Below are positions 15,620 through 23,560 of a stretch of 26,017 nt of DNA, in pieces. The DNA lies in assembly GCA_049301135.1 (NCBI GenBank), contig JBAQKP010000162.1, forward strand, positions 1 to 26,017, written 5' to 3'. The notes beneath the pieces were generated by a model. The model searched no databases and had not been told where the DNA came from. It saw only the letters and a program-made list of their open reading frames with translations. The DNA is from JAYXXU01 sp049301135. GTDB lineage: Bacteria; Pseudomonadota; Gammaproteobacteria; Pseudomonadales; Moraxellaceae. Both the position numbers and the translations under genes were made by a program. Each line of letters starts with the position of its first letter. The stretch's first letter is position 1.

Positions 15620-16207
15620 ATGATGTTGCGCCGGATCTGGCTGGTGGGCTTGTGTGCCGTGCTGCTGAGCAGTTGTGCAAGCCTACAGTATCGCTCGTTT
15701 TCGTCACTGGGTCAGTTTGAGGATTTTCAACTGAACGACGAGTTATATCGGGTGCGCTACGTCGGTAACGGCTACACCAGCCAAAGCGAAGCAGAACAAA
15801 TCGCATTGGTACAGGCCGCCCGTATCACCGTGCAAAACGGCTATCGCTACTTTTCGGTGGTCGAGGACGGCTCGGTCAGTCGCGTCGTGCCACAGCAACG
15901 GCCATGGAATGCTGGACTGGGTGTGTATGGCGGCTACGGCAGTGGCTATTATTATCCGTACTCGCACCCTAACATGTATGGTGGCGGTTGGTATCTACAT
16001 GACCGTTTCCAAAGTGCTTATTTTAGCAATTGGGACTTTATGGATCGGGTACAGGTCAATTACACCATCGCAGTGACCAAAACCAAATCCAGACAGCAGA
16101 CCCAGTTTGATGCACAAACCATCCTACGCTCACTCGGTACACGCTATCGCCTGAATCCTGACGGCAGTGAGATCCCGCGAGGTGCTGCCCAGCCCGCCAA
16201 GCCGTAA
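15620..16207 (+). CDS. Lipoprotein, CC0125/CC1285-like
   Basis: A 195-residue precursor with a short charged start, a hydrophobic stretch and a lipobox LLSSC with the lipidated Cys at about 19, so it should be anchored to a membrane facing the periplasm. The core YRVRYVGNGYTSQSEAEQIA followed by LVQAARITVQNGYRYFSVV is the conserved pattern of the CC0125/CC1285 lipoprotein group. A Gly/Tyr-rich stretch (about residues 100-125) follows. The ATG at 15620 is chosen because AGGA stands six bases before it; an ATG at 15605 in frame lies upstream of this site and lacks one. A TATACT at about 15584 could be its -10. The function of the group is unknown. Confidence 0.85.
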   Translation: MMLRRIWLVGLCAVLLSSCASLQYRSFSSLGQFEDFQLNDELYRVRYVGNGYTSQSEAEQIALVQAARITVQNGYRYFSVVEDGSVSRVVPQQRPWNAGLGVYGGYGSGYYYPYSHPNMYGGGWYLHDRFQSAYFSNWDFMDRVQVNYTIAVTKTKSRQQTQFDAQTILRSLGTRYRLNPDGSEIPRGAAQPAKP

Positions 16208-16353
16208 CTTTCTTGTAAACAAAGCCGCCTAAATGCTCAAGCAACTGTTTTCGCTCAAAACATAGTGTTTTATATAAACGCATAAAAATGTTAAATTTTT
16301 AACGGCTGTATTAGCCGGTCAACAATAGTCAATCAGACCAATAGGGATGTCTC

Positions 16354-18408
16354 ATGCATTTTGTTAAACACACACTGATTTTAGCCATGCTGGTCGTTCT
16401 GACGGGTTGTGGTGGATCCAGCAGCACAGCACCCTCCTCTGGCGGCGGCTCAGAAACGCCTGCCGAAAACCCCATGGTGGTTACCAGTGTCAATACAAAT
16501 ACAGCCATCATTGGCACACTCTCGACTTTTGTACTGAGCGGCTCAAATATGAGCAGCAACATGCAGGTCAGCTTACCCAACTGTCAAAATATCAGTGCGC
16601 TGAGTGGCTCAACCAGCAGAGTGACTTTTACTTGTACCCCGCAAGCAGAAGGTACACAGGTACTGACGGTAAAAACCGTAGCTGGAGCGAGTTTATTTAG
16701 CAGCGAAATTAAATTCCAAACCACTGCACCCGTCGAAGATATTATTATCAGCAGCCTTGAGATTCCCAGCGTGGTTACGGTTGGTCAAATCGCCACCTTT
16801 ATCATAAAGGGTCAAAACCTACCTCAGACGCTCAGAATCAACCTACCGCAGTGTTCGAACCTCACACAAACTAGCACCACTGCGACTCAAATTGTTTTTA
16901 CTTGCACTCCCCAAGCAGCGGGGACACAAACCTTATTGGTTAGCAGTGAAAATGGCGATGAGCTAGGGCGTAGAATAGTCAATGTCCCACCGTCGCTTCT
17001 CGGCTCTTGGCAGCAAACCGCATCCAACGGCTGTACAGGTACAGTCGGTGGTGAAACAATCATTGGTGCACGTAGTATAAAACCGATATTTACTTTTGTT
17101 AGAGACTCTGAAAAACAGGTGCGGCTGATGGATAATGAGGGATTAAGTTATCTCAGCAATGACTGTAGCATTACCGCAAGCGGTAACACGGCCACTCCAC
17201 CACAATTTGCTGTCACCACTGGCATAAGCCGCTTTGCAGCTGTATACGACAATGTCAGTGCGGCTCAAACGGTCGACGAAGTTGCATACTACTCGGTCAA
17301 CACAACCTACAGTAATAATCACCCCAGAACACCTGCGGCGACAGCTATTGTGTTTAAAGACCCTAGTACGTTCTGCTTATTTAATGGCACAGTTAGCCCA
17401 ACCAATATCAGTGCATTTATCAAAAATGTAGACCTGACTAAAGCAGGTTGCTTTGCACGTAGCTCGGAAGTGCCGTTCAGCCAAGAAAAACCCCCAATTA
17501 ATTTCACAACATCAATCAGCGAGCTTGTAGTGCGACAGGAAGGAGAACTACTCATAAACGTTTTAGGACGCTTAAATCAGCGCGGTCAGAGCGGATACGT
17601 TTTGATCAAGGATGCACTACGCCTAAACGCTGAGATAAATAAAATCAATCAAAAGAGCTATGATTTGCTGACTCAGATTACAGGATTTCCAGACATTACT
17701 TTTAGCTACCAGCAGCAAGATGACTCAGCTTTAGGAGTTACAGAACGGCTGAACAATCTGAACACTTTAGGTGCTCAGGGCTATATTTTTATAGGTAAAA
17801 AACAACTTGATAGCTTTTTCGGGATGCGAGCAACCTATGTTAAGATCAATTTGCCTCAAACATTTAGCTATCTTTCACGGAATGATAGTGATGTCGATGA
17901 CACCAAACTAATTACCATTTTAAATGAACAAGGTAAACAGGGTTGCAGATTGGTTGATATGAGTTTGCAGTCAGGATCTACAAGTACATACACAACATTC
18001 TGCGTCAATAGCACCCGCGACGATGGTACATTTAGCTATCGCTATTTAGCATACCCTGAATCAACGCGAGCAGACACATTTAAAGCCTTTATAGATGCCC
18101 AAAAAAAAGAGGGTTACTATCCAATTAGGGCATTACGTTTAGGTTCAGATACCGGATTCAAACTACTGTTCGAACGTAACAGTAGTCGCACTGGAGAGGT
18201 TCAAAATATGCAATACAAGGTTTTTTCGCAAACACTGCCTGACAATCTAGCTGAATTAAATAGCCTGCTAAATGATCAGGGCAAACTAGGCTGGCATCTG
18301 TGGAGTGCAGTGAATGGTGCATCAGGCCAACATCTAGTAACTCTCTTTGCAAGTTTACCATTTATTAATCTACCCGACGGTGAGGCGGTCGAGTTAGATC
18401 CGCGCTAA
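16354..18408 (+). CDS. Large repeat-built lipoprotein with Ig-like and DUF4177-like units
   Basis: A 684-residue lipoprotein precursor with lipobox LTGC (Cys19) followed by a Ser/Gly linker. Two homologous Ig-like (IPT/TIG-like) units come next, about 42-120 and 130-210. Each has a T/I-G-x-x-x-T-F start, a SLPNC or NLPQC motif and a FTCTPQA(E/A)GTQ motif. A middle region (about 212-385) has several Cys and no family I know. The C-terminal half (about 395-668) contains about five copies of a unit built around L..LN..G..GY or GW, for example LNTLGAQGY (470-477), LNEQGKQGC (523-531) and LNDQGKLGW (639-647); the last is closest to DUF4177. It is somewhat AT-richer than its neighbours. It is probably a surface or periplasmic protein; its partner is unknown. 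Confidence 0.85.
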   Translation: MHFVKHTLILAMLVVLTGCGGSSSTAPSSGGGSETPAENPMVVTSVNTNTAIIGTLSTFVLSGSNMSSNMQVSLPNCQNISALSGSTSRVTFTCTPQAEGTQVLTVKTVAGASLFSSEIKFQTTAPVEDIIISSLEIPSVVTVGQIATFIIKGQNLPQTLRINLPQCSNLTQTSTTATQIVFTCTPQAAGTQTLLVSSENGDELGRRIVNVPPSLLGSWQQTASNGCTGTVGGETIIGARSIKPIFTFVRDSEKQVRLMDNEGLSYLSNDCSITASGNTATPPQFAVTTGISRFAAVYDNVSAAQTVDEVAYYSVNTTYSNNHPRTPAATAIVFKDPSTFCLFNGTVSPTNISAFIKNVDLTKAGCFARSSEVPFSQEKPPINFTTSISELVVRQEGELLINVLGRLNQRGQSGYVLIKDALRLNAEINKINQKSYDLLTQITGFPDITFSYQQQDDSALGVTERLNNLNTLGAQGYIFIGKKQLDSFFGMRATYVKINLPQTFSYLSRNDSDVDDTKLITILNEQGKQGCRLVDMSLQSGSTSTYTTFCVNSTRDDGTFSYRYLAYPESTRADTFKAFIDAQKKEGYYPIRALRLGSDTGFKLLFERNSSRTGEVQNMQYKVFSQTLPDNLAELNSLLNDQGKLGWHLWSAVNGASGQHLVTLFASLPFINLPDGEAVELDPR

Positions 18409-18432
18409 AACACGTCTAGTTCTACTTTGATC

Positions 18433-18468
18433 AGCGGCAGGTGATTGACTCACCTGCCGCTTCGTTTC
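18433..18468 (+). terminator. Intrinsic terminator of the large lipoprotein gene
   Basis: A perfect 12-bp stem (18433-18444 with 18450-18461, AGCGGCAGGTGA/TCACCTGCCGCT) with a five-base loop is followed by TTCGTTTC. It lies 25 bases after the stop codon. Confidence 0.8.
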
Positions 18469-18524
18469 TCACCGCATCGTTCTATTATAAATTCGCATCG
18501 ACCATGTTGGGGGTATCAGATACA

Positions 18525-18737
18525 CTAGAGTCCTTGCAAAAATAATTTTTTGAACGCCATCCAGTTTAAAACTCCAGCAATTAGATTCATTCGTAAGCCG
18601 TACCGTCGTCGTCTATTTCGGTAATACTCTGAGACGATCTTAAACCGCTTCAAAATTTCGGTAAATTTTGCTTCATCAACACCGATCAGACACTTAAACT
18701 GTGAATCCGTGTAGGATTGAATCTGCGAGTATTTCAT
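18525..18737 (-). pseudogene. Transposase remnant: N and C termini joined by deletion
   Basis: A 70-residue frame from ATG at 18737. Its first part, MKYSQIQSYTDSQFKCLIGV, matches the usual N terminus of IS5-family transposases. From about residue 31 the sequence FKIVSEYYRNRRRRYGLRMN followed by LIAG matches the usual C terminus (RYRNRRKRFGLRFNLIAGIYN type). The DDE catalytic core of roughly 180-200 residues is missing. The frame then runs through the end of the element into the terminal repeat. The protein cannot catalyse transposition, although the joined product could still be made. Confidence 0.65.
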
Positions 18738-18779
18738 AGATTAAATTATAGGCTGCTTTTATATTTTCGCAAGAGATCT
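18527..18779 (-). mobile_element. Internally deleted IS5-family (ISL2-like) element
   Basis: The ends are imperfect inverted repeats: 18527-18544 against 18762-18779 match at about 13 of 18 positions, sharing the core CTTGC[AG]AAAATA. The flanking triplet ACT occurs on both sides (18524-18526 and 18780-18782), fitting the 3-bp ANT target duplication of the ISL2 group. At 253 bp it is far shorter than a full element of about 0.8-0.9 kb. The fragment inside joins the beginning and the end of a transposase. The triplet match is weak statistics by itself, but repeat, coding remnant and duplication agree. Confidence 0.65.
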
Positions 18780-19104
18780 ACTATTTAGTCGCTTTATTTA
18801 ATACTCAAAAAACCAAGTATTGCCCAGATCAACCATGCCCTGCATGCTCAATTCAGACCAAAACGGTCGATGGAGAATTCGGGATGGGAGCAAAATCATG
18901 TGGGCGATTTATTTGGTTGGGATCGTGGTATTGGCTGATTTTTTGTCTGGTTTGGCGCATTTGTGGAAGGATGCCTAATCGCCAAAACCACTGGGATTCA
19001 ACAGCACAAAGATGATGATTATTTGGCCAACCTACGGGCAAAAGCCAAATCATGACAAAGCAGCAGCCTAAATTTACCTGTGTATATTCAATTACCTAGC
19101 CAAA
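18780..19104. other. Intergenic stretch between IS remnant and vWA gene
   Basis: No gene of normal size is present. The only candidate is the 26-codon frame at 18898. Other overlapping frames on the plus strand lack starts. The stretch may be decayed coding sequence. Confidence 0.4.
18898..18978 (+). CDS. Possible 26-residue membrane micro-ORF or gene fragment
   Basis: ATG at 18898 is preceded by GGGAG with seven bases between, a good ribosome-binding site. The product is one hydrophobic helix followed by ADFLSGLAHLWKDA. The D-F-x-S-G-x-x-H pattern resembles the beginning of Kua/TMEM189-type lipid desaturases, so this could be the broken front end of such a gene rather than a true small protein. 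Both readings are speculative. Confidence 0.25.
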   Translation: MWAIYLVGIVVLADFLSGLAHLWKDA

Positions 19105-19136
19105 GCGATGCGGGCTCAAAACCAAACCCGCATCGC
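19105..19136 (-). terminator. Hairpin after the vWA lipoprotein gene
   Basis: A perfect 10-bp stem (GCGATGCGGG at 19105-19114, CCCGCATCGC at 19127-19136) with a 12-base loop lies 23 bases after the minus-strand stop at 19160. Only TTT follows on that strand, so it is a moderate terminator candidate. Confidence 0.6.
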
Positions 19137-19159
19137 AATCCAGATCCATTTGCCCAGCA

Positions 19160-20827
19160 TCAATTCGGCTTAACACTGCCCGACTGCGCCACGCGATCCG
19201 TCAATTTCACCAATTTGACAAAATCTGCCCGATAACCACCTTGATCCGCACCTAAGCCTTGTTGCGCCAATTCGGCAGACTTTGCATAACTCCACTGGCC
19301 ACGATATTTGCTGTTTTTTAGCAACTGACCATAGCCCGCCACTGCGGCGGCAAACTTCAGATCGGTCGAGGGTTGCCGTGTCACTTCAGCGCTGATCGGC
19401 AGTGCAAACTCGGTACTGGTCTCACCGTCCGGTTGTTTATAGCGCGTGCGCAAAAACGCCAACTCGTTATTTTTATTAGGCGCCGCTGTCCCTGCCGACG
19501 ATGCTGTTTCCGAATAGCGACGATCTGCCAACAAACCCGTTTTGCCGACGGGGGTCAATTCATACAAGGCCACCACACTTTTACCCGCACCAATCTCCGC
19601 CGCATCGACTTTGTCATTTTTAAAATCTTGTTCGTTCAGCACACGATTTTCGTAGCCAATCAAACGCCACTCTTTAACCACGGCAGGATTGAACTCCACT
19701 TGAAGCTTGACATCTTTGGCGACGGTATTAAAGGTCGAAGCCAGCTCCTCGCCCAAGACCTTTTGTGACTCTTCAATCGAATCAATATAGCTGTAATTGC
19801 CATTACCAACGTTCGCCACTTGCTCCATCAAATGTTCGTTGTAGTTGCCTTGCCCAAAGCCAAAGGTACTCAGCGAAACGCCGCGATCACGGGCTTTTTC
19901 GATCATGGCTTTGATGTCGTCAATATTCGAGACCCCAACATTAAAATCACCATCGGTCATCAATAAAATCCGATTGATGCCGCCTTTGATCATATTGGCT
20001 TCCGCCTCTTGATAGGCCAGTTTCAGCGCCGCCTCACCAGCGGTTGAGCCACCTGCGGTCAGTCGATCAATCGCCGCGAGGATTTTGGCTTTTTCACTGC
20101 CACTGGTCGATGGCAATTCCACCGCGGTACGACCCGCATACACGATCATCGAGACGCGATCTTGTGGCCGTAGTTGCTGAGTCAACAGGCGCAAACTGGC
20201 TTGCGCCAACGGCAGTTTATCCGGCGAATCCATCGAGCCCGACACATCAACCAAAAACACCAAATTAGCCGGTGGCTGCTTGGCAGCGCTCACTTCAACG
20301 GCTTTCACCCCAACCCGTAACAGCAGGTTGTCTGTTGTCCACGGCGAAGCAGCCAGCTCAGTACTGACTGCAAATGGGTGTTGCTTGGTCGGGGTCGAGT
20401 CTGCATATGGAAAATAATTCAATAGCTCTTCAATCCGTACCGCATCAGCCGGTGGCAACTGGCCTTGACGCACCATCCGTCGCACATTGGCATAACTACC
20501 GGTATCGACATCCAGACTCAAGGTCGAGATGGCCTGTTGTGTGGTACTTTTGACTTCATTTTCTTCGAGTTTTTGGTAGTTCTCTTGGCTGGCTGGTGGA
20601 GCTATCGGCGGCATCGCATGGCCAACCGCCATACGTGACGCAAACATGTCCGCAGACGCTGCCGCCATCACTGGTGCAGGGGCTGGCATCGGTTCCATCA
20701 TCGCCTGTTCTTTTAAGGATTCGGGATGACGGCTGCAACCTGATACCACGAGCGTGATGGCCAGTGGCAACAACAGGTGACGGGTTTTGATAGAGCTATT
20801 CCGATTTTTCGATTGATTGAGCAGCAT
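19160..20827 (-). CDS. YfbK-like von Willebrand factor A domain lipoprotein
   Basis: A 555-residue precursor from ATG at 20827 (MLLNQSKNRN). The frame extends to a TTG further up without support. The signal ends in a lipobox VSGC (Cys31), followed by a Met/Pro/Ala-rich linker. An N-terminal YfbK-type region (SLDVDTGSYANVRR and RIEELLNYFPY, about 104-140) precedes the vWA domain (about 187-370). Its metal site is intact: DVSGS at 194-198, the Thr of GGSTAGEAALKLA, and MTDGDFNVG. The C-terminal part (about 375-545) fits the DUF3520 region of E. coli YfbK. It is a periplasm-facing, probably outer-membrane-anchored protein for metal-dependent protein contacts; its partner is unknown. It stands alone. 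Confidence 0.9.
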   Translation of the reverse strand: MLLNQSKNRNSSIKTRHLLLPLAITLVVSGCSRHPESLKEQAMMEPMPAPAPVMAAASADMFASRMAVGHAMPPIAPPASQENYQKLEENEVKSTTQQAISTLSLDVDTGSYANVRRMVRQGQLPPADAVRIEELLNYFPYADSTPTKQHPFAVSTELAASPWTTDNLLLRVGVKAVEVSAAKQPPANLVFLVDVSGSMDSPDKLPLAQASLRLLTQQLRPQDRVSMIVYAGRTAVELPSTSGSEKAKILAAIDRLTAGGSTAGEAALKLAYQEAEANMIKGGINRILLMTDGDFNVGVSNIDDIKAMIEKARDRGVSLSTFGFGQGNYNEHLMEQVANVGNGNYSYIDSIEESQKVLGEELASTFNTVAKDVKLQVEFNPAVVKEWRLIGYENRVLNEQDFKNDKVDAAEIGAGKSVVALYELTPVGKTGLLADRRYSETASSAGTAAPNKNNELAFLRTRYKQPDGETSTEFALPISAEVTRQPSTDLKFAAAVAGYGQLLKNSKYRGQWSYAKSAELAQQGLGADQGGYRADFVKLVKLTDRVAQSGSVKPN

Positions 20828-20951
20828 GTTTGCTTGTCCCAGAAGGTCAAATTCCTGCAACTATCAGACCTCAAATCGGTCATGCTGTCTGTAAATGATC
20901 TGTTGGAAATTCAGGCTAAACATCAGTAATCTTGCAGATCTATACGAGGAT

Positions 20952-21320
20952 TTAGGACGACTGGGCGCGGCGCACTGTGACTTTTAAACCGACCGGCTTA
21001 TTGGCGATCCACGCGGCAAATTTGGCAATTTCAGCATGTTCACGCAACGCTTCAATCGTATGATAGGCCAGCACCAACTGGCTGTTATCCAGCACCGCAT
21101 GCACTTGCGAATGACACGGACGGCAGAGCAGCGCGATGCGGGTCTGCATTTCATCGCGCTCAAACTGGCGTTTGGCACGGTTGCGTTGATGTTGTGACTG
21201 TGGAATCAGGTGATGACGGGTCAGCGGCAATTGCACCCGCCCGCACAGTTCACAGGCTGCCTCACCAGCAGGCTGGTCAACTTCACGAGAACTGTCAGCG
21301 CTGATCGTCGATTTTGCCAT
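20952..21320 (-). CDS. Small HNH-type zinc-finger/nuclease-like protein
   Basis: A 122-residue soluble protein. CELC (Cys23 and Cys26), then RHHLIP (His36 and His37), then LLCRPCHSQVH (Cys66, Cys69, His70) form a compact HNH finger with two zinc-binding Cys pairs. The histidines and layout are those of small HNH endonuclease-like proteins; nuclease action here is inferred from the family. The N-terminal 20 residues and C-terminal tail are variable. AGGAG is 12 bases before the ATG, rather far. It is divergent from the 80-residue orphan gene with 95 bases between. No restriction or toxin partner is adjacent, so it looks like a housekeeping-type HNH protein. Confidence 0.82.
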   Translation of the reverse strand: MAKSTISADSSREVDQPAGEAACELCGRVQLPLTRHHLIPQSQHQRNRAKRQFERDEMQTRIALLCRPCHSQVHAVLDNSQLVLAYHTIEALREHAEIAKFAAWIANKPVGLKVTVRRAQSS

Positions 21321-21415
21321 TTGATGACCAAACTCCTACTGTGCGACCTATGCGTTGTATTATTTAATCAAACCACGCGGTAGCCATCTGTACAAGACTG
21401 TGGAGGAGTTGACCT

Positions 21416-21658
21416 ATGTCTACGTTGATCAATACAGCCACGCTTGAGCTTGCGCAACCGACTGAGCCAGTCGAGCCACTTGAGCCGCCAAATCAACACA
21501 ATATCAACCGAATGAAGCTACCCGAACAATTGCTGGATAATCCAAATGTGGCCGACTGTGTGCCCAAAACGCCCAGTCAGCCCGATGTCTGTCTACATGA
21601 TATTGATAACTGTAACCAGCCCAGCCGTAAAGCCGTACCAACGCCACAAATGGGCTAG
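21416..21658 (+). CDS. Orphan 80-residue Pro/Asn-rich protein with strong ribosome-binding site
   Basis: GGAGGAG seven bases before the ATG at 21416 is one of the best ribosome-binding sites in the window, which argues for a real gene. The product is polar and probably largely disordered. It begins with a Glu/Pro repeat (QPTEPVEPLEPP, about 15-26) and has three Cys in the second half (about positions 48, 59 and 66). There is no signal peptide or membrane segment. I recognise no family. It is divergent from the HNH gene and converges on the EphD-like gene, with its stop 41 bases from that gene's stop. Confidence 0.6.
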   Translation: MSTLINTATLELAQPTEPVEPLEPPNQHNINRMKLPEQLLDNPNVADCVPKTPSQPDVCLHDIDNCNQPSRKAVPTPQMG

Positions 21659-21685
21659 CAAAACAGCGAGGCCAGCTAACCTCGC
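21656..21685 (-). terminator. Terminator between the orphan gene and the EphD-like gene
   Basis: A 6-bp stem (GCGAGG at 21666-21671, CCTCGC at 21680-21685) with an eight-base loop. On the minus strand it is followed by TGTTTTG, so it best serves the hydrolase gene ending at 21700. It overlaps the last codons of the plus-strand orphan gene. Confidence 0.55.
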
Positions 21686-21699
21686 CGCTGATACCCAAA

Positions 21700-22593
21700 T
21701 TACGCCACTGAGGTACGCCGTTGTACTTCGATCTGCCGGACATACTGCTTGATCAACTGCGCCACCTCAGTCGGACGGCTCAAAATTGCCCAATGCGCCG
21801 CATCCAACTCATGAAAGCTCAATTGACTGACCCAACGCGACAGCTCATCAAATAAGCCAAAATCTACAAACGCATCGCGCTTTAACACTACCACTTGTAC
21901 CGGACAATGCGCCCGCCGAATCCGCGGTTTTAACACGCGATCAATAAAATTAGCGCGGTATAACTGTACACCGTGCTTGCCATCGGCGGTTTGCGTGGGG
22001 TTTTCGGGCAGTGGCGACACCTGCTCCATCTTTTCGACGATCTGCCCCCAGCGCTTGCCCAACACGTGCTGCCACAGTTGCGGCGCAAGTAATGGCAAAT
22101 GGAACAGATAAATGTACCAAGACTTACTCAGTTGGCGCAGCATGGTTTTGGGATCATTCAGCGCTTTGGTACGCAACCAAAAGCCCGCGTGATCCAGCGC
22201 AGGGCCTGACAGACTGGTATAGGATAAAATCCGCCCTTGCAGCGCAGGCGTAGTGACGGACTCCCAGCTCTGAATTGAACCCCAATCGTGCGCCGCCAAA
22301 TGAAATCCGCGCGCTGGCAACAACTGATCGACCACCGCCTTCAGATCTTGCGCCAACACCTCCAGCCGATAGTCCCGCACGCGTGGTGGCACATCGGACT
22401 GACCTGCACCGCGCACATCGTAAGTCACCACATAAAAATCCAGCGCCAACTGCTCGGCAATCTGCGTCCAGACGGTATGGCTGTCCGGATAACCATGCAC
22501 CAGCACAATCGGCGTGGCAGTTGGATTGCCCCAACACTCGGCAAACAGTCGAACGCCGTCTTCGGTATAGATATGATGCGTGGTGCTGGTCAT
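21700..22593 (-). CDS. Alpha/beta hydrolase, epoxide-hydrolase-like (EphD N-domain type)
   Basis: A 297-residue cytosolic alpha/beta hydrolase. VLVHGYPDSHTVW gives the oxyanion HGxP motif. The nucleophile position in AAHDWGSIQSWE is Asp103, not Ser, as in epoxide hydrolases and haloalkane dehalogenases. YDVRGAGQSDVPP is also typical. The catalytic His is in LDAAHWAIL at about 270. The pattern is very like the N-terminal half of EphD-type proteins, which carry a C-terminal short-chain dehydrogenase, but here the protein ends after the hydrolase domain. GAGGA lies about ten bases before the ATG. It is on the same strand as the glutathione transferase gene 89 bases upstream, which might suggest shared handling of electrophiles. 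Substrate unknown. Confidence 0.87.
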   Translation of the reverse strand: MTSTTHHIYTEDGVRLFAECWGNPTATPIVLVHGYPDSHTVWTQIAEQLALDFYVVTYDVRGAGQSDVPPRVRDYRLEVLAQDLKAVVDQLLPARGFHLAAHDWGSIQSWESVTTPALQGRILSYTSLSGPALDHAGFWLRTKALNDPKTMLRQLSKSWYIYLFHLPLLAPQLWQHVLGKRWGQIVEKMEQVSPLPENPTQTADGKHGVQLYRANFIDRVLKPRIRRAHCPVQVVVLKRDAFVDFGLFDELSRWVSQLSFHELDAAHWAILSRPTEVAQLIKQYVRQIEVQRRTSVA

Positions 22594-22682
22594 GCTGCAA
22601 AATCCTCTGTTTTAAACGATTCATCTTTATAGCGTTAACATCGGCGTATCACCAGTGCATTTCACGACAAAAAACAGCCGAT

Positions 22683-23369
22683 TCAAGCCCAATCAGACTG
22701 CGCCACAGTCCTAAATGAAACGCCGGTGGTGCCTGATTGCCAAACGGGGAATTTTTGCATGACGTGTGCAAACAACCGACTGTCCAGCCATTCAGCCAGC
22801 CACGCCTGTACCTGTGGATACTCGGCTTGGTCAAACCACAGCCGATCCACCTCTGCAAACTGCCGAATAAATGGAAAAATTGCCACATCGGCCAAGCTGA
22901 TCTGCTCTGAGCACACATAGGCATGTTGGGTCAGACGGTCTTCGAGTTGTGCCAAAAACTGCTCGCCCTGACTGCGATAAAACAGTGCATGTTGTTCAGG
23001 ATAGCGTTCAGGGTATTTATAACGATCTAAGTGGGCTTTAAATATTCCGTCATTGTGTGCAATCAGCGCCAGTATATCTGCTTGCGCCTCCGCATCGGTC
23101 GGCAGCCAACCCAGCGGGTCTTGCTGTTGTAGCGCCCATTGCATGATCTCCAGACTTTGTTCAATCACCTGACCATTGGACAATTGCAATACCGGCACTG
23201 TGCCTTTAGGCGAGATGGCCAGCATCTCGGCTGGTTTGGCGCGCAGCACAATCTCACGCAACTCAACCGTTTGTCCGGTATACCCCAATGCCAAGCGCGC
23301 CCGCATCGCATACGGACAACGCCGAAAGGAATACAGCACTGGAGTAGTCAGCAAAGGCTCGGCGTTCAT
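22683..23369 (-). CDS. Glutathione S-transferase family protein
   Basis: A 228-residue protein with an N-terminal thioredoxin-like domain (about 8-85) and an all-helical C-terminal domain. The first strand leads into FRRCPYAMRARLAL, where Cys18 takes the active-site place, as in glutaredoxin-2-like and omega-type enzymes rather than Tyr/Ser classes. KGTVPVLQLSNGQVIEQS contains the cis-Pro and the glutathione-binding Gln-Ser. SLADVAIFPFIRQFA is the helix N-cap motif of the C-terminal domain. The start is ATG at 23369 (MNAEPLLTTPVLYSF); a longer frame to 23435 adds a hydrophobic stretch not seen in the family. The ribosome-binding site is weak. The gene may be cotranscribed with the EphD-like gene downstream. 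Confidence 0.9.
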   Translation of the reverse strand: MNAEPLLTTPVLYSFRRCPYAMRARLALGYTGQTVELREIVLRAKPAEMLAISPKGTVPVLQLSNGQVIEQSLEIMQWALQQQDPLGWLPTDAEAQADILALIAHNDGIFKAHLDRYKYPERYPEQHALFYRSQGEQFLAQLEDRLTQHAYVCSEQISLADVAIFPFIRQFAEVDRLWFDQAEYPQVQAWLAEWLDSRLFAHVMQKFPVWQSGTTGVSFRTVAQSDWA

Positions 23370-23560
23370 ACAAAATCGGATAAAAAAGAGGTCATCGCAG
23401 TTTAGCAAAACAATCGCAAAGACTGCGACTGACACAGCAACAATCCATACTGTCGCAACCCATACTGACTGAGCCGCTCACAGTTTTGTCACAGCAGACC
23501 GACGCGAGCGCGACTGATTTGGCCTATCATGGTGACACATAAAATATGGGATGAATCGTC

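Noticed and set aside
18960..19052. Plus-strand frame reading VEGCLIAKTTGIQQH and onward after the micro-ORF
   Set aside because: It has no ATG and no ribosome-binding site, and it is out of frame with the micro-ORF. No family is recognised.
22275..22718. Plus-strand 147-residue frame over the EphD-like gene
   Set aside because: It is Pro/Arg/Ser-rich with no ribosome-binding site and lies opposite strong hydrolase motifs.
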